In this document: positions 44,678-53,446 of the stretch, piece by piece
How the letters are laid out: every line of letters starts with the position of its first letter
Numbering within the stretch: position 1 is the first letter of the stretch
Assembly: GCF_030433855.1 (NCBI RefSeq)
Contig: NZ_JARUXC010000002.1
Span: 351,187 to 415,186, forward strand
Direction: 5' to 3'
Source of the DNA: Agreia sp. PsM10
GTDB lineage: Bacteria > Actinomycetota > Actinomycetes > Actinomycetales > Microbacteriaceae
DNA length: 64,000 bases
The notes under the pieces: generated by a model
What the model was told of the DNA's origin: nothing
Seen by the model: only the letters and a program-made list of their open reading frames with translations
Database searches by the model: none
Position numbers and translations under genes: made by a program

Positions 44678-45235
44678 ATGGAGTGGACGCAGCCGTGGGC
44701 CGAGTTCGAATCGCCCGACGATGAATCGGATCGAGTGGCCATGCCGCCCGTTCCCTCCGACCCCGCGGCCGTGCGGCAGATGTTCGCCGAATACCCGGCC
44801 GGCATCGCGGCGATCTGCGCCGACGTCGAGGGGCGCGCGGTGGGCATGATCGTGACCTCGCTGACCGTCGGAGCCTCGTTCGACCCTCCGTGCGCGCTCG
44901 TCTCGATACAACGCGAATCGCAGACGTGGGTGTCGCTGAAGAACGCCGCACGGATCGGCGTCTCGGTGCTGTCGGAGAACAACAGCGAGGCCGTTCGTCG
45001 GCTCGCCTCGCGCAGCGGAGACCGCTTCGACGGATCCGTGCTCGGCCGCACGGCCGACGGTGCGGTCTTCATCTCCGGCGCGCGCCTCTGGCTCGAGTGT
45101 CGGATCCTGAGTGCGATTCCGACCGGCGACCATGTCGTCGTCGTTCTCGAGGTCGTCGGAGCGAGCGCGCACCGAAGCGCCCGACCGCTCGTCTATCACA
45201 CGGGCTCGACCGTGGCCCTGCCGTCGCCCGCCTGA
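44678..45235 (+). CDS. flavin reductase-like protein
   Basis: A 185-residue protein of the flavin reductase-like (FMN-binding split-barrel) family, supplying reduced FMN to a partner oxygenase. The conserved segment AVRQMFAEYPAGIAAIC begins the domain, VGMIVTSLTVGASFDPPCALVSIQ is the flavin-site signature, and a His/Asp-rich end (GDHVVVVLEV) follows. The start at ATG 44678 has GGAGAG upstream; a reading from 44618 has none. It is divergent from the LLM monooxygenase, the expected two-component partner. Confidence 0.9.
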   Translation: MEWTQPWAEFESPDDESDRVAMPPVPSDPAAVRQMFAEYPAGIAAICADVEGRAVGMIVTSLTVGASFDPPCALVSIQRESQTWVSLKNAARIGVSVLSENNSEAVRRLASRSGDRFDGSVLGRTADGAVFISGARLWLECRILSAIPTGDHVVVVLEVVGASAHRSARPLVYHTGSTVALPSPA

Positions 45236-45272
45236 ACGACGGTTCTACCGCGCACGCCGGTGAGCCCGGTCC

Positions 45273-45821
45273 TCAGCGTGCGGTGATCACGATGATCTGC
45301 AGGTCGGCACGCCCCTGCGGCTGGATGGAGTGCGGAGCCGACGAGTCGAGCCATGCGGCATCGCCCGCACGCAACTGCTCGTCGCGGTCGCCGACGGTCA
45401 GCGTCATGCGCCCCTCGAGCACCATGATGATGTCCTCGCCCGAGTGCTGGAACGGTTCGGGGTCTGTCTGCCCCGGCGGATAGGTCGACAGGTACACCTC
45501 GATGCGGCGCCCCGGTGCTCCGTACAGCATGCGTGTCGACACCGCCTCGCCCAGGCCCTCGGGCGGCAGCGGTACCCCGTGTTCGGTCAGTCGGGCAGTG
45601 TCGTCGTCCTGCGGCAGCAGTTCGGCGGGTCCTGTTCCGAGCGCTTCCGCGATCGCGTAGAGCGAGGCGACGCTCGGCAGAGCGCGGCCATTCTCGATGT
45701 CCGACAGGAGCGACTGCGACAGCCCTGCGAGGCTGGCGAGGGCGCGGGTCGTCAGCCCCCTTTCTTCTCGGGACGACCGAATGCGGGCCCCGATGCCGAG
45801 CTCCCATCCCTCGGCGATCAC
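45273..45821 (-). CDS. HTH-cupin transcriptional regulator (XRE family), copy 1
   Basis: A 182-residue regulator. An N-terminal XRE helix-turn-helix (about 9-65) contains TTRALASLAGLSQSLLSDIENGRALPSV. The C-terminal cupin domain (about 105-180) with HSGEDIIMVLEGRMTLTVGD senses a small molecule. The ATG overlaps the stop of a second HTH-cupin gene (ATGA). The two share design but are clearly diverged, so this is an old tandem duplication or a functional heteromer. It is the last gene of the cytosine permease/deaminase operon. Confidence 0.9.
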   Translation of the reverse strand: MIAEGWELGIGARIRSSREERGLTTRALASLAGLSQSLLSDIENGRALPSVASLYAIAEALGTGPAELLPQDDDTARLTEHGVPLPPEGLGEAVSTRMLYGAPGRRIEVYLSTYPPGQTDPEPFQHSGEDIIMVLEGRMTLTVGDRDEQLRAGDAAWLDSSAPHSIQPQGRADLQIIVITAR

Positions 45822-46426
45822 GAGTGCGCGTCCAGTGCATCGCGCCCGACGAGCGCGATGAAGGCCGAGCCCGGCACGGGCGACTCGTCGGGGCAGGCGA
45901 AACGATGCGGCACGGTGCCGTCCAGCCAGAGGGTGTCGCCGCTCTCCATGCGCAACGGGGGGAGCCCCTCGCGCAGCAGGACGAGCACGCCCTGGAGTAG
46001 AACGAGGAACTCCTCGCCCTCGTGCACCACCGGGCGCGGCTCGACCTCTCCGGGAGCGAGCTCGATCCGCACGGCGCGGAGGTCGCCCGTCGTCAGAAGA
46101 GGCCGCACGGGGCCCTCGCTGCGCGAGCGGGCGCGCCTGATCCTCGAGGCGGTGACGCGCTCGATCCGGTCGGTGCTGGGCAGAAGGCGTGCGACGGGCA
46201 CCTCCAGCGCTGCAGCGAGCCGGCCGAGGGTGCGCAGGCTCGGGAAGATGCGGCCGTTCTCGATGTTCGAGACGAAGGGCTGAGAGGTGCCGATGCGAGC
46301 GGCCAGGTCGCGCATGCTGATTCCGAGAAGAAGTCGGGCTGCGCGCACCTCGGAGCCGATGCCCTCGGCGGCCGACGGGCGGGCATCCGCCGCCGTTGCA
46401 CGGTCTGCCGGAAGGGGTTCGCTCAC
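45818..46426 (-). CDS. HTH-cupin transcriptional regulator (XRE family), copy 2
   Basis: A 202-residue paralogue of the downstream gene. The XRE domain (about 25-85) includes ISMRDLAARIGTSQPFVSNIENGRIFPSLRTLG, and the cupin domain (about 125-195) has VHEGEEFLVLLQGVLVLL. It has a longer N-terminus (LPADRATAADARPSAAEG). It follows the cytosine deaminase gene by 57 bases on the same strand and overlaps the next regulator by 4 bases. Regulation of pyrimidine salvage by this pair is inferred from position. Confidence 0.9.
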   Translation of the reverse strand: MSEPLPADRATAADARPSAAEGIGSEVRAARLLLGISMRDLAARIGTSQPFVSNIENGRIFPSLRTLGRLAAALEVPVARLLPSTDRIERVTASRIRRARSRSEGPVRPLLTTGDLRAVRIELAPGEVEPRPVVHEGEEFLVLLQGVLVLLREGLPPLRMESGDTLWLDGTVPHRFACPDESPVPGSAFIALVGRDALDAHS

Positions 46427-46483
46427 CGTTGCGATCCTACAGAAAGGCGTCGGCCCGAACAGCGAGGCCGCCGCACGCTCGGG

Positions 46484-46936
46484 CTACTCCTCGCCGATAT
46501 CCTCGTTCCACAGGGCCGGGTTTGCTTCGATGAAGTCGGCCATCATGGCGATCAGCCCGGGGTCGTTGACCACGGTCACGTCGCAGCCGTGTTCCGCGAT
46601 CCAGTCCTGACCGCCCAGAAAGTTCTTGTCGTCGCCGACCACGACGCGACCGATGCCGAACTGGCGTACGAGACCTGAGCAGTACCAGCACGGCGAGAGT
46701 GTGGTGACCATCACCGTGTCGCGGTAGCTGCGCTGGCGCCCGGCGTTATGAAACGCATTGGTCTCCGCGTGCATCGCCGCGTCGCCGTCTTGCACACGGC
46801 GGTTGTGGCCGCTGCCGAGGAGGACCCCGGCACTGGTGAACAGGGCGGCGCCGATCGGGATGCCGCCTTCCGCGGCTCCCTTCTCGGCCTCGGCCCGGGC
46901 GACGGACAGCTTGTCTGCGTCGGTCTCGTAGATCAC
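46484..46936 (-). CDS. cytosine deaminase, yeast Fcy1-like zinc type
   Basis: A 150-residue nucleobase deaminase of the CDA fold. Zinc ligands are His56 with catalytic Glu58 in MHAETNAF, and Cys83/Cys86 in SPCWYC. The C-terminal half (VVVGDDKNFLGGQDWIAEHG, ending NPALWNEDIGEE) closely resembles fungal cytosine deaminase, whose end is DWFEDIGE, rather than bacterial CodA (amidohydrolase fold) or TadA. The start is GTG 46936, which overlaps the permease stop (GTGA). Coupled to an NCS1 cytosine permease, it should convert imported cytosine to uracil. Confidence 0.9.
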   Translation of the reverse strand: MIYETDADKLSVARAEAEKGAAEGGIPIGAALFTSAGVLLGSGHNRRVQDGDAAMHAETNAFHNAGRQRSYRDTVMVTTLSPCWYCSGLVRQFGIGRVVVGDDKNFLGGQDWIAEHGCDVTVVNDPGLIAMMADFIEANPALWNEDIGEE

Positions 46937-48378
46937 GCGGAGGCCTCCGCCCGCTCGGACGGCATCGTGGTCGTCTCGGCCGACAGGGGAGGGCCGAGCA
47001 CAGGCCGGACGATGCGGAAGACGACGACGTACAGCAGCGCGGCGAGAACGAAGCCGACCAGCGCTGTGAGGTCGCCGATCTCGGGCGCGACCCGCACGAG
47101 GAGCCCGACGTAGACGGCCTGGTTGGAGAAGAGTCCGATCGAGACCACCGCCGCGACGACGAACGCGACGATGCCGGCGGGGTTGCGGTACTTGTTCTTC
47201 TCGTCGACGACGAGCGCCAGCACGGCGGTGCCGCGACGCAGCCAGCGGTCGGCGAGAACGATGCCGAGCCAGGGAGCGATCCAGTAGGCGATCACGAGCA
47301 GGAAGTTCTCGTAGCTCGCTCCGGCGTCGGGCAGGGCGAGCAGCGCGATCACGAAGCCGAGCACACCGAAACCGAGCGCCACGATGGCCCGACGGCGCTC
47401 GAAGGGGATCTTGATTCCGATCGCGAGGAACGACATCGACCCGGAGTAGATGTTCAGCGCGTTCGCCGAGATGGCGCCCACGGCGATGGCGAGCAGCGTG
47501 ATCGCCGAGATCCAACCCGGCATGCCCGCGGTGAACGAATCGGTGGGGCTGGCGTCGTCGGCCAGGCCGCTGTGCACGATGGTGGCCGACGCCGCGCCCA
47601 CGATCATGAGAAAGCTGGTCGACACGAAATTGCCGAGACCGGATGCGACGGCGATGGTCTTGCGGTTCGTCTCGGCGGGCAGGTAGCGGGTGTAGTCCGC
47701 CGCGTAGGGATTCCAGCCGGCCGTGTAGCCGAACGCGGCGCCGGCCGCGAGCATGAAGCCGGCGAAGCCGCCGAAGCCGTCCGTGCCGTCACCGGCGGCC
47801 GGTGCCGCGGTGTCGGCGTTGGCCAGAATGAAGATGCCGGCGATGAGGAAGATCGCGCCCAGCACGAACATGGCGTATCGCTCGAAGAGCTGCACGATGT
47901 CGTGGCCGACGAAGGCCACGGTCACCTCGACCACCACCACGATGATCAGGGTGAGAACAGGGCTCAGGCCGGTGAGCGTGGCCAGGGCGAAGGCCCCGCT
48001 GATGGAGTTGACGGCGAACCAGCCGAGTCCGGCCATGGCCGTGTTGAGACCGGCGGGCACGATGTTGCCCCAGAACCCGAAGGCCGTGCGCCCCAGAAGC
48101 ATCTGGGCGAGACCCTCGCGAGGTCCCCACGTCGACAGGAAGCCCTGGCTCAGGCTGCCCAGGAAGTTTCCCAGCAGCACGGCCGCCACGGCCTGCCAGA
48201 AGCTCAGCCCGAAGTAGAGAACAGCGATCACGCCCACGAAGATCGTGGCGAACTCGAGGTTCGGCGAGGTCCAGGTGGCGAACAGCTGCCACGGCGAACC
48301 GTGTCGTCTGTTCGACGGAATGGGCTCGATGCCCCCGGGCTCGACGAGTTGCGTTTTTACGGGATCGATCACTGTCAT
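46933..48378 (-). CDS. codB: NCS1-family cytosine/purine permease
   Basis: A 481-residue, 12-helix transporter of the nucleobase:cation symporter-1 family. The N-terminal tail ends PSNRRHGSPWQLFATWTSPNLEF, a family signature (WxxxN in helix 1). LGRTAFGFWGNIVPA and the AADYTRYLP segment before helix 6 are typical of cytosine/purine permeases (CodB, Fcy2). The downstream gene is a cytosine deaminase coupled by GTGA, so cytosine is the likely substrate. It is divergent from leuB. Confidence 0.88.
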   Translation of the reverse strand: MTVIDPVKTQLVEPGGIEPIPSNRRHGSPWQLFATWTSPNLEFATIFVGVIAVLYFGLSFWQAVAAVLLGNFLGSLSQGFLSTWGPREGLAQMLLGRTAFGFWGNIVPAGLNTAMAGLGWFAVNSISGAFALATLTGLSPVLTLIIVVVVEVTVAFVGHDIVQLFERYAMFVLGAIFLIAGIFILANADTAAPAAGDGTDGFGGFAGFMLAAGAAFGYTAGWNPYAADYTRYLPAETNRKTIAVASGLGNFVSTSFLMIVGAASATIVHSGLADDASPTDSFTAGMPGWISAITLLAIAVGAISANALNIYSGSMSFLAIGIKIPFERRRAIVALGFGVLGFVIALLALPDAGASYENFLLVIAYWIAPWLGIVLADRWLRRGTAVLALVVDEKNKYRNPAGIVAFVVAAVVSIGLFSNQAVYVGLLVRVAPEIGDLTALVGFVLAALLYVVVFRIVRPVLGPPLSAETTTMPSERAEASA

Positions 48379-48474
48379 GCTCGGAGCCTAGGACCGCCGA
48401 ACTCGCGGCAGCCTGCGATTCGACAACGCGTTACAGGTCATTTACACGATTGAAACGAAGCAAGGTCCTCTGTG

Positions 48475-48494
48475 CGTGCAAGTAATCTTGCACG
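48475..48494. promoter_or_regulatory. 20-bp palindrome upstream of leuB
   Basis: CGTGCAAG-TAAT-CTTGCACG is perfect over 8 bp per arm. It lies 34 bases before the leuB start in the divergent codB-leuB region, and is a candidate repressor or activator site for leuB. Confidence 0.5.
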
Positions 48495-48528
48495 TATCGT
48501 TTCCGCACCGATCCCACGCAGGAGCACC

Positions 48529-49599
48529 ATGTCGCGCACCATCAGACTCGCCGTCATTCCCGGAGACGGCATCGGCCCCGAGGTCGTCGCCGAGGCCGTC
48601 AAGGTGCTCGACGCCGTGGCCCCCTCCGCGGGCCTCACCGTCGAGAAGACGGAGTTCTCGCTGGGGGCGACCCGTTTTCTCGAAACCGGCGACGTGCTGA
48701 CCGACGACGACCTCGCATCCATCTCGTCGCACGACGCGATTCTTCTCGGCGCCGTCGGGGGAGTGCCCGGCGACCCGCGCCTCACGAACGCCAACATCGA
48801 GCGCGGGCTGCTGCTGAAACTGCGCTTCACGCTCGACCACTACGTGAACCTGCGCCCCACCACGATCTACCCCGGTGTCGCCAGCCCGCTGTCGAACCCC
48901 GGCGACGTCGACTTCGTGGTCGTGCGCGAGGGAACCGAGGGTCCCTACGTGGGCAACGGCGGCGCCATCCGGGTGGGAACGCCGCAGGAGATCGCCAACG
49001 AGGTGTCGATCAACACGGCATTCGGCGTCGAGCGCGTCGTTCGCTTCGCCTTCGAACTGGCGCAGTCGCGCCCGGCCAAGAAGCTCACCCTGGTGCACAA
49101 GACCAACGTGCTCACCTTCGCCGGCGGAATCTGGCGTCGGCTGGTCGACACCGTCGGGGCCGAATATCCGGATGTCGCCGTCGACTACCTGCACGTCGAC
49201 GCCGCCACGATCTTCCTGGTCACCGATCCTGCTAGATTTGACGTCATCGTCACAGACAACCTCTTCGGCGACATCCTCACCGATCTGGCCGGCGCAATCA
49301 GCGGCGGAATCGGCCTGGCGGCCTCGGGCAACATCAACCCCGACGGAGCCTTCCCCAGCATGTTCGAGCCGGTCCACGGATCCGCGCCCGACATCGCAGG
49401 CAAGCAGATCGCCGACCCCACGGCCGCGATCCTGTCTGTGGCACTGCTCCTCGATCATCTCGGGGTTCCGGATGCCGCGGGCACGGTTCGCGACGCCGTG
49501 ACGGCCGACATCGCGACCCGGCAGGCAGACCACCCGCGCACGACGAGCGCGGTGGGCGACGCCATCCGCGACGCGGTCGCCGCATCGCTCGCCCGCTGA
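48529..49599 (+). CDS. leuB: 3-isopropylmalate dehydrogenase
   Basis: A 356-residue decarboxylating dehydrogenase of leucine synthesis, counted from ATG 48529 with AGGAG upstream. [10 protein letters not shown] starts the fold. The substrate loop has the arginine-bearing REGTEGPY. The Mg2+ and NAD sites lie in [30 protein letters not shown] and [14 protein letters not shown]. The length is typical for the actinobacterial form. The branched-chain aminotransferase gene follows 30 bases later, probably in one transcript. Confidence 0.97.
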   Translation: MSRTIRLAVIPGDGIGPEVVAEAVKVLDAVAPSAGLTVEKTEFSLGATRFLETGDVLTDDDLASISSHDAILLGAVGGVPGDPRLTNANIERGLLLKLRFTLDHYVNLRPTTIYPGVASPLSNPGDVDFVVVREGTEGPYVGNGGAIRVGTPQEIANEVSINTAFGVERVVRFAFELAQSRPAKKLTLVHKTNVLTFAGGIWRRLVDTVGAEYPDVAVDYLHVDAATIFLVTDPARFDVIVTDNLFGDILTDLAGAISGGIGLAASGNINPDGAFPSMFEPVHGSAPDIAGKQIADPTAAILSVALLLDHLGVPDAAGTVRDAVTADIATRQADHPRTTSAVGDAIRDAVAASLAR

Positions 49600-49629
49600 C
49601 ACCGAACCTTTTCGACTAAGGAATTCGCA

Positions 49630-50736
49630 ATGACCGATCTCGACACCACCTTCCCGCTCACGTTCACCCTCACCCCGTCCGAGGCGGTGCGCGCCGAGGT
49701 CGAGCGCGAGGCGATCCTCGCCGACCCTGGCTTCGGCAAGCACTTCACCGACCACATGGTGCAGATCGACTGGACCCTCGCCGACGGATGGCACAACGCC
49801 GCCGTCGTGCCGTACGGTCCGCTGCTGCTCGACCCCGCGGCATCCGTTCTGCACTATGCGCAGGAGATCTTCGAGGGGCTCAAGGCCTACCGTCACGCCG
49901 ACGGCTCGATCTGGACCTTCCGGCCAGAGAAGAACGCCGAGCGCCTGCAGCGCTCGGCCCGTCGGCTCGCGCTGCCCGAACTGTCGACCGAGGACTTCGT
50001 CGAGTCGCTGAAGCAGCTGATCGCGGCCGACGGCGCGTGGGTTCCCGAGGGCGGCGAGACGAGCCTCTACATCCGGCCGTTCATGTTCGCCAACGAGAGC
50101 TTCCTCGGCGTGCGCAGCGCGCAGAAGGTGGGCTACTACGTGATCGCGAGCCCCGCCGGGGCGTACTTCCCCGGGGGAGTGACGCCGGTGTCGATCTGGC
50201 TGTCGACCGACTACGCGCGCGCCGGTCGCGGCGGCACGGGAGCGGCGAAGACGGGCGGCAACTACGCTTCGTCGCTGCTGCCCCAGGAGGAGGCGTACGA
50301 GCACGGCTGCGCCCAGGTGCTGTTCCTCGACTCGTCAGAGGGAAAGTACCTCGAGGAGCTCGGCGGCATGAACGTGTTCCTCGTCAAGAAAGACGGCACG
50401 CTCGTCACGCCGGAGTCGTCGTCGATCCTCGACGGCGTCACCCGCGACAGCATCATCGAGCTGGCCAAGGCCCGCGGTCACAACGTGGAGCACCGCAGGG
50501 TCACGCTCGACGAGTGGCGCGACGGCGTCGCATCCGGTGACGTGGTCGAGGTGTTCGCGTGCGGCACCGCAGCCGTGGTCACGCCGATCGCGGCGCTGAA
50601 GGGCGCCGACTTCGTGATCGGCGATCCGGATGCTCCGGCCGGCGAGCTCACGATGTCGCTGCGCAAGGAGCTGACCGACATCCAGTACGGGCGCATCCCC
50701 GACGTGCACGGCTGGCTGACCCGCCTCGACGCGTAG
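49630..50736 (+). CDS. ilvE: branched-chain amino acid aminotransferase
   Basis: A 368-residue PLP enzyme (fold-type IV) catalysing the last step to valine, leucine and isoleucine. The PLP lysine lies in GAAKTGGNYASSL. The substrate loop EIFEGLKAYRHADGS and FACGTAAVVTPI phosphate cup are present. An actinobacterial BCAT length (about 365) and the FGKHFTDHMVQIDW N-terminus support this. It lies 30 bases after leuB. Two short CTGAGC-type repeats follow the stop. Confidence 0.97.
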   Translation: MTDLDTTFPLTFTLTPSEAVRAEVEREAILADPGFGKHFTDHMVQIDWTLADGWHNAAVVPYGPLLLDPAASVLHYAQEIFEGLKAYRHADGSIWTFRPEKNAERLQRSARRLALPELSTEDFVESLKQLIAADGAWVPEGGETSLYIRPFMFANESFLGVRSAQKVGYYVIASPAGAYFPGGVTPVSIWLSTDYARAGRGGTGAAKTGGNYASSLLPQEEAYEHGCAQVLFLDSSEGKYLEELGGMNVFLVKKDGTLVTPESSSILDGVTRDSIIELAKARGHNVEHRRVTLDEWRDGVASGDVVEVFACGTAAVVTPIAALKGADFVIGDPDAPAGELTMSLRKELTDIQYGRIPDVHGWLTRLDA

Positions 50737-50744
50737 TCGCGCCC

Positions 50745-50793
50745 GTTCCCTGAGCTCGTCGAAGGGCCGCCGTTGCCTGAGCTTGTCGAAGGG
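50745..50793. repeat. two CTGAGCTTGTCGAAG-type repeats
   Basis: GTTCCCTGAGCTCGTCGAAG (50745-) and GTTGCCTGAGCTTGTCGAAG (50772-) lie in direct orientation between ilvE and the convergent small gene. Confidence 0.75.
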
Positions 50794-50804
50794 CGGAGCT
50801 ACCG

Positions 50805-51041
50805 CTACTGGCGCTCGCGGTCGTCGGCCATCTCGAGGTAGCCGCTGAGCGCCGCGATGAACTCGTTGCTCGGAACGTGACTCGGGTCTGCCTGTACTTT
50901 CACGTACTCGGCCTGCAGCTCGTCGATGGCCTGATCGATCTCGAGCACGGCGAGTGCGTTGCGCTGCTCGTTGTCGAGGCTCACGAGGAATCCGATGGCG
51001 CGGTCGATGTCGGCTGCTCCGCCGAAGGAATAGTCGGACAT
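50805..51041 (-). CDS. small acidic hypothetical protein, 78 aa
   Basis: A 78-residue acidic, helical protein (MSDYSFGGAADIDRAIGFL, then EQRNALAVLEIDQAIDELQAEYVK). There is no cysteine and no membrane segment. A GAGGAGC-type ribosome site precedes ATG 51041. It is convergent with ilvE and divergent from the FAH-family gene. I do not recognise the family. Codon usage is that of the neighbours, which supports a real gene. Confidence 0.65.
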   Translation of the reverse strand: MSDYSFGGAADIDRAIGFLVSLDNEQRNALAVLEIDQAIDELQAEYVKVQADPSHVPSNEFIAALSGYLEMADDRERQ

Positions 51042-51112
51042 GGGTGTGCTCCTCGAGGCTTGCTGCTGACGGGCGAGGGGATGCTCGCCCCTCGATAGCG
51101 TAGCGTTCGCAC

Positions 51113-51118
51113 TAGGCT
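51113..51118 (+). promoter_or_regulatory. -10 element of the FAH-family gene, leaderless start
   Basis: TAGGCT ends 7 bases before GTG 51126. No ribosome site lies between. Confidence 0.45.
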
Positions 51119-51125
51119 CGGAAGC

Positions 51126-51896
51126 GTGAAAATTGCGCGCTTTACGGTCAGCGGGGGAGAGCCCCGATTCGGAATCGTCGATGAGACGGAGATCGTCGTG
51201 CTCGTGGGCGACCCCATGTTCGTCGGCTACGAGACGACCGAGGAGCGGGTTCCGCTCGACGCCACGGTCAAGCTGCTCGCGCCGGTCATCCCGCGCTCCA
51301 AGGTCGTGGCCGTGGGCAAGAACTACGCCGACCACGCCGCAGAGATGGGCGGCGAGGCTCCCACCACCCCGCTGATCTTTCTGAAGCCCAACACCTCTGT
51401 GATCGGGCCGGGCGACGCCATCCAGTTGCCGCGCGAGAGCTCGCAGGTCGAGCACGAGGGCGAGCTCGCCATCGTGATCGGCAGCATCGCCCGCGACGTG
51501 AAGAAGGAGGACTACGCCGACGTGGTCTTCGGCTACACGATCGCGAACGACGTGACCGCGCGCGACATCCAGAAGGCCGACGGCCAGTGGGCCCGGGCCA
51601 AGGGCTACGACACGTTCTGCCCGCTCGGCCCGGTCATCGAGACCGAGTTCGACTTCTCGAATGCGGCCATCGAGGTGCGCGTCGACGGCGAGCTGCGCCA
51701 GAGCGGCAACACCAGCCAGATGATCCACTCGATTCCCGAGATCATCGCCTTCGCGTCGAGCGTGTGGACGCTGCTGCCGGGCGACGTGATCCTCACGGGT
51801 ACGCCCGCCGGAGTCGGCCCGTTCGTCGACGGACAGAAGGTCGAGGTCTCGATCGAAGGACTCGGCCTGCTGAGCAACCCGGCCAAGAACCGCTAG
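51126..51896 (+). CDS. fumarylacetoacetate hydrolase-family protein
   Basis: A 256-residue FAH-fold enzyme. The N-terminal small domain is followed by KVVAVGKNYADHAAEM, the metal-binding EHEGELAIVIG (Glu pair), then FGYTIANDVTARDIQKADGQW and the C-terminal TGTPAGVGPF. These are the features of the bacterial 2-hydroxyhepta-2,4-diene-1,7-dioate isomerase/acylpyruvase group, whose common activity is hydrolysis or decarboxylation of 2,4-diketo acids. It is a conserved neighbour of gltX in related actinobacteria; the physiological substrate is not given by the sequence. Confidence 0.92.
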   Translation: MKIARFTVSGGEPRFGIVDETEIVVLVGDPMFVGYETTEERVPLDATVKLLAPVIPRSKVVAVGKNYADHAAEMGGEAPTTPLIFLKPNTSVIGPGDAIQLPRESSQVEHEGELAIVIGSIARDVKKEDYADVVFGYTIANDVTARDIQKADGQWARAKGYDTFCPLGPVIETEFDFSNAAIEVRVDGELRQSGNTSQMIHSIPEIIAFASSVWTLLPGDVILTGTPAGVGPFVDGQKVEVSIEGLGLLSNPAKNR

Positions 51897-51910
51897 CCGC
51901 CGCTGATCGG

Positions 51911-51916
51911 TAGGAT
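51911..51916 (+). promoter_or_regulatory. -10 element of gltX, leaderless start
   Basis: TAGGAT ends 9 bases before ATG 51926. No Shine-Dalgarno is present in the 29-base gap after the FAH-family gene. Confidence 0.45.
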
Positions 51917-51925
51917 TGCAGGCGT

Positions 51926-53443
51926 ATGTCTGATACCTCCCTGCACCCCGTGTCCACTGCGACCGGCGCCGACGTTCGCGTTCGGTTCTGCCCGTCGCCC
52001 ACCGGTACGCCCCACGTCGGCCTGATCCGCACCGCCCTGTTCAACTGGGCGTACGCCAGGCACACGGGCGGCAAGCTCGTGTTCCGCATCGAAGACACCG
52101 ACGCGGCGCGCGACTCGGAGGAGAGCTACGGCCAGCTGCTCGACGCGCTGCGCTGGCTGCGCCTCGACTGGGACGAGGGAATCGACGTCGGAGGCCCCGA
52201 TGCGCCCTACCGCCAGTCGGAGCGCACCGACATCTACCTCGAGGTCATCGAGAAGCTCAAGGCCTCGGGCCACCTCTACGAGAGCTACTCCACGGCCGAG
52301 GAGATCGACGCCCGCAACGAGGCGGCCGGCCGTGCCAAGCAGCTCGGCTACGACAACTTCGACCGCACGCTCACCGACGAGCAGCGCGAGGCGTTCAAGG
52401 CAGAGGGACGCCAGCCGGCGCTCCGCCTGCGCGTTCCCGACACCGAGCTGAGCTTCACCGACCTGGTGCGCGGCGACATCACGTTCCCCGAGGGGTCGTT
52501 CACCGACTTCGTGGTCGTGCGCCCCAACGGTGCCCCGCTCTACACGCTGGTCAACCCGGTCGACGACGCGCTCATGCACATCACGCACGTGCTGCGCGGA
52601 GAGGACCTGCTCTCGTCGACGCCCCGGCAGATCGCGCTGTACCACGCGCTCATCGACATCGGAGTGGCCGAGTGGGTGCCGCAGTTCGGCCACCTTCCCT
52701 ACGTCATGGGCGACGGCAACAAGAAACTGTCGAAGCGCGACCCTGAGTCCAACCTCTTCCACCACCGCGACCGCGGCTTCATTCCCGAGGGCCTCGTGAA
52801 CTACCTCGCCCTGCTGGGCTGGTCGCTCACCCACGATCGCGACGTGTTCTCCATCGACGAGATGGTCGCGGCGTTCGACGTGACAGACGTCAATCCCAAC
52901 CCGGCGCGCTTCGACCTGAAGAAGGCCGAGTCGATCAACGGCGACCACATCCGGCTGCTCAACCCGGTCGACTTCGCGGCCCGCACGATTCCCTATCTCG
53001 TGCGTGACGGCATCGTGAACGAGCCCCTCAACGACTACGAGGAGCAGCTGCTGCTGAAGGCCGCGCCGCTCGTGCAGGAGCGCATGGCGCTGCTCGGCGA
53101 CGCCCCGGCCATGCTCGGGTTCCTGTTCGTGCAGGGTGCGAACCTCGAGTATCAGCCGGATGCCCTGGCCGGGCTTCCCGAGAACACCGGGCTCGTGCTC
53201 AGCGCGTCGATGAACGCCCTCGAACTGGTCGAAGAGAGCAACTGGAACGCGGCCGAGATCCAGGCCGCGCTGCAGGCTGTGCTCATCGACGGTCTCGGCC
53301 TCAAGCCGCGCATCGCCTACGGCCCGTTGCGCGTCGCCGCCTCGGGGCGCAAGGTGTCGCCGCCACTGTTCGAGTCGTTCGAGCTGCTCGGCAAGACCGA
53401 GTCCATCGCGCGCATCGATCGTCTCTCGAGCAAGCTGGGCTAG
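51926..53443 (+). CDS. gltX: glutamyl-tRNA synthetase
   Basis: A 505-residue class-I aminoacyl-tRNA synthetase. The HIGH-type signature is [17 protein letters not shown], and the KMSKS-type loop is [20 protein letters not shown]. The C-terminal helical anticodon-binding domain is complete. In actinobacteria this enzyme is usually non-discriminating, charging tRNA-Glu and also tRNA-Gln for transamidation; that is inference from lineage. A tRNA-Gln gene lies 1 kb downstream. The mRNA appears leaderless. Confidence 0.97.
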   Translation: MSDTSLHPVSTATGADVRVRFCPSPTGTPHVGLIRTALFNWAYARHTGGKLVFRIEDTDAARDSEESYGQLLDALRWLRLDWDEGIDVGGPDAPYRQSERTDIYLEVIEKLKASGHLYESYSTAEEIDARNEAAGRAKQLGYDNFDRTLTDEQREAFKAEGRQPALRLRVPDTELSFTDLVRGDITFPEGSFTDFVVVRPNGAPLYTLVNPVDDALMHITHVLRGEDLLSSTPRQIALYHALIDIGVAEWVPQFGHLPYVMGDGNKKLSKRDPESNLFHHRDRGFIPEGLVNYLALLGWSLTHDRDVFSIDEMVAAFDVTDVNPNPARFDLKKAESINGDHIRLLNPVDFAARTIPYLVRDGIVNEPLNDYEEQLLLKAAPLVQERMALLGDAPAMLGFLFVQGANLEYQPDALAGLPENTGLVLSASMNALELVEESNWNAAEIQAALQAVLIDGLGLKPRIAYGPLRVAASGRKVSPPLFESFELLGKTESIARIDRLSSKLG

Positions 53444-53446
53444 GCC

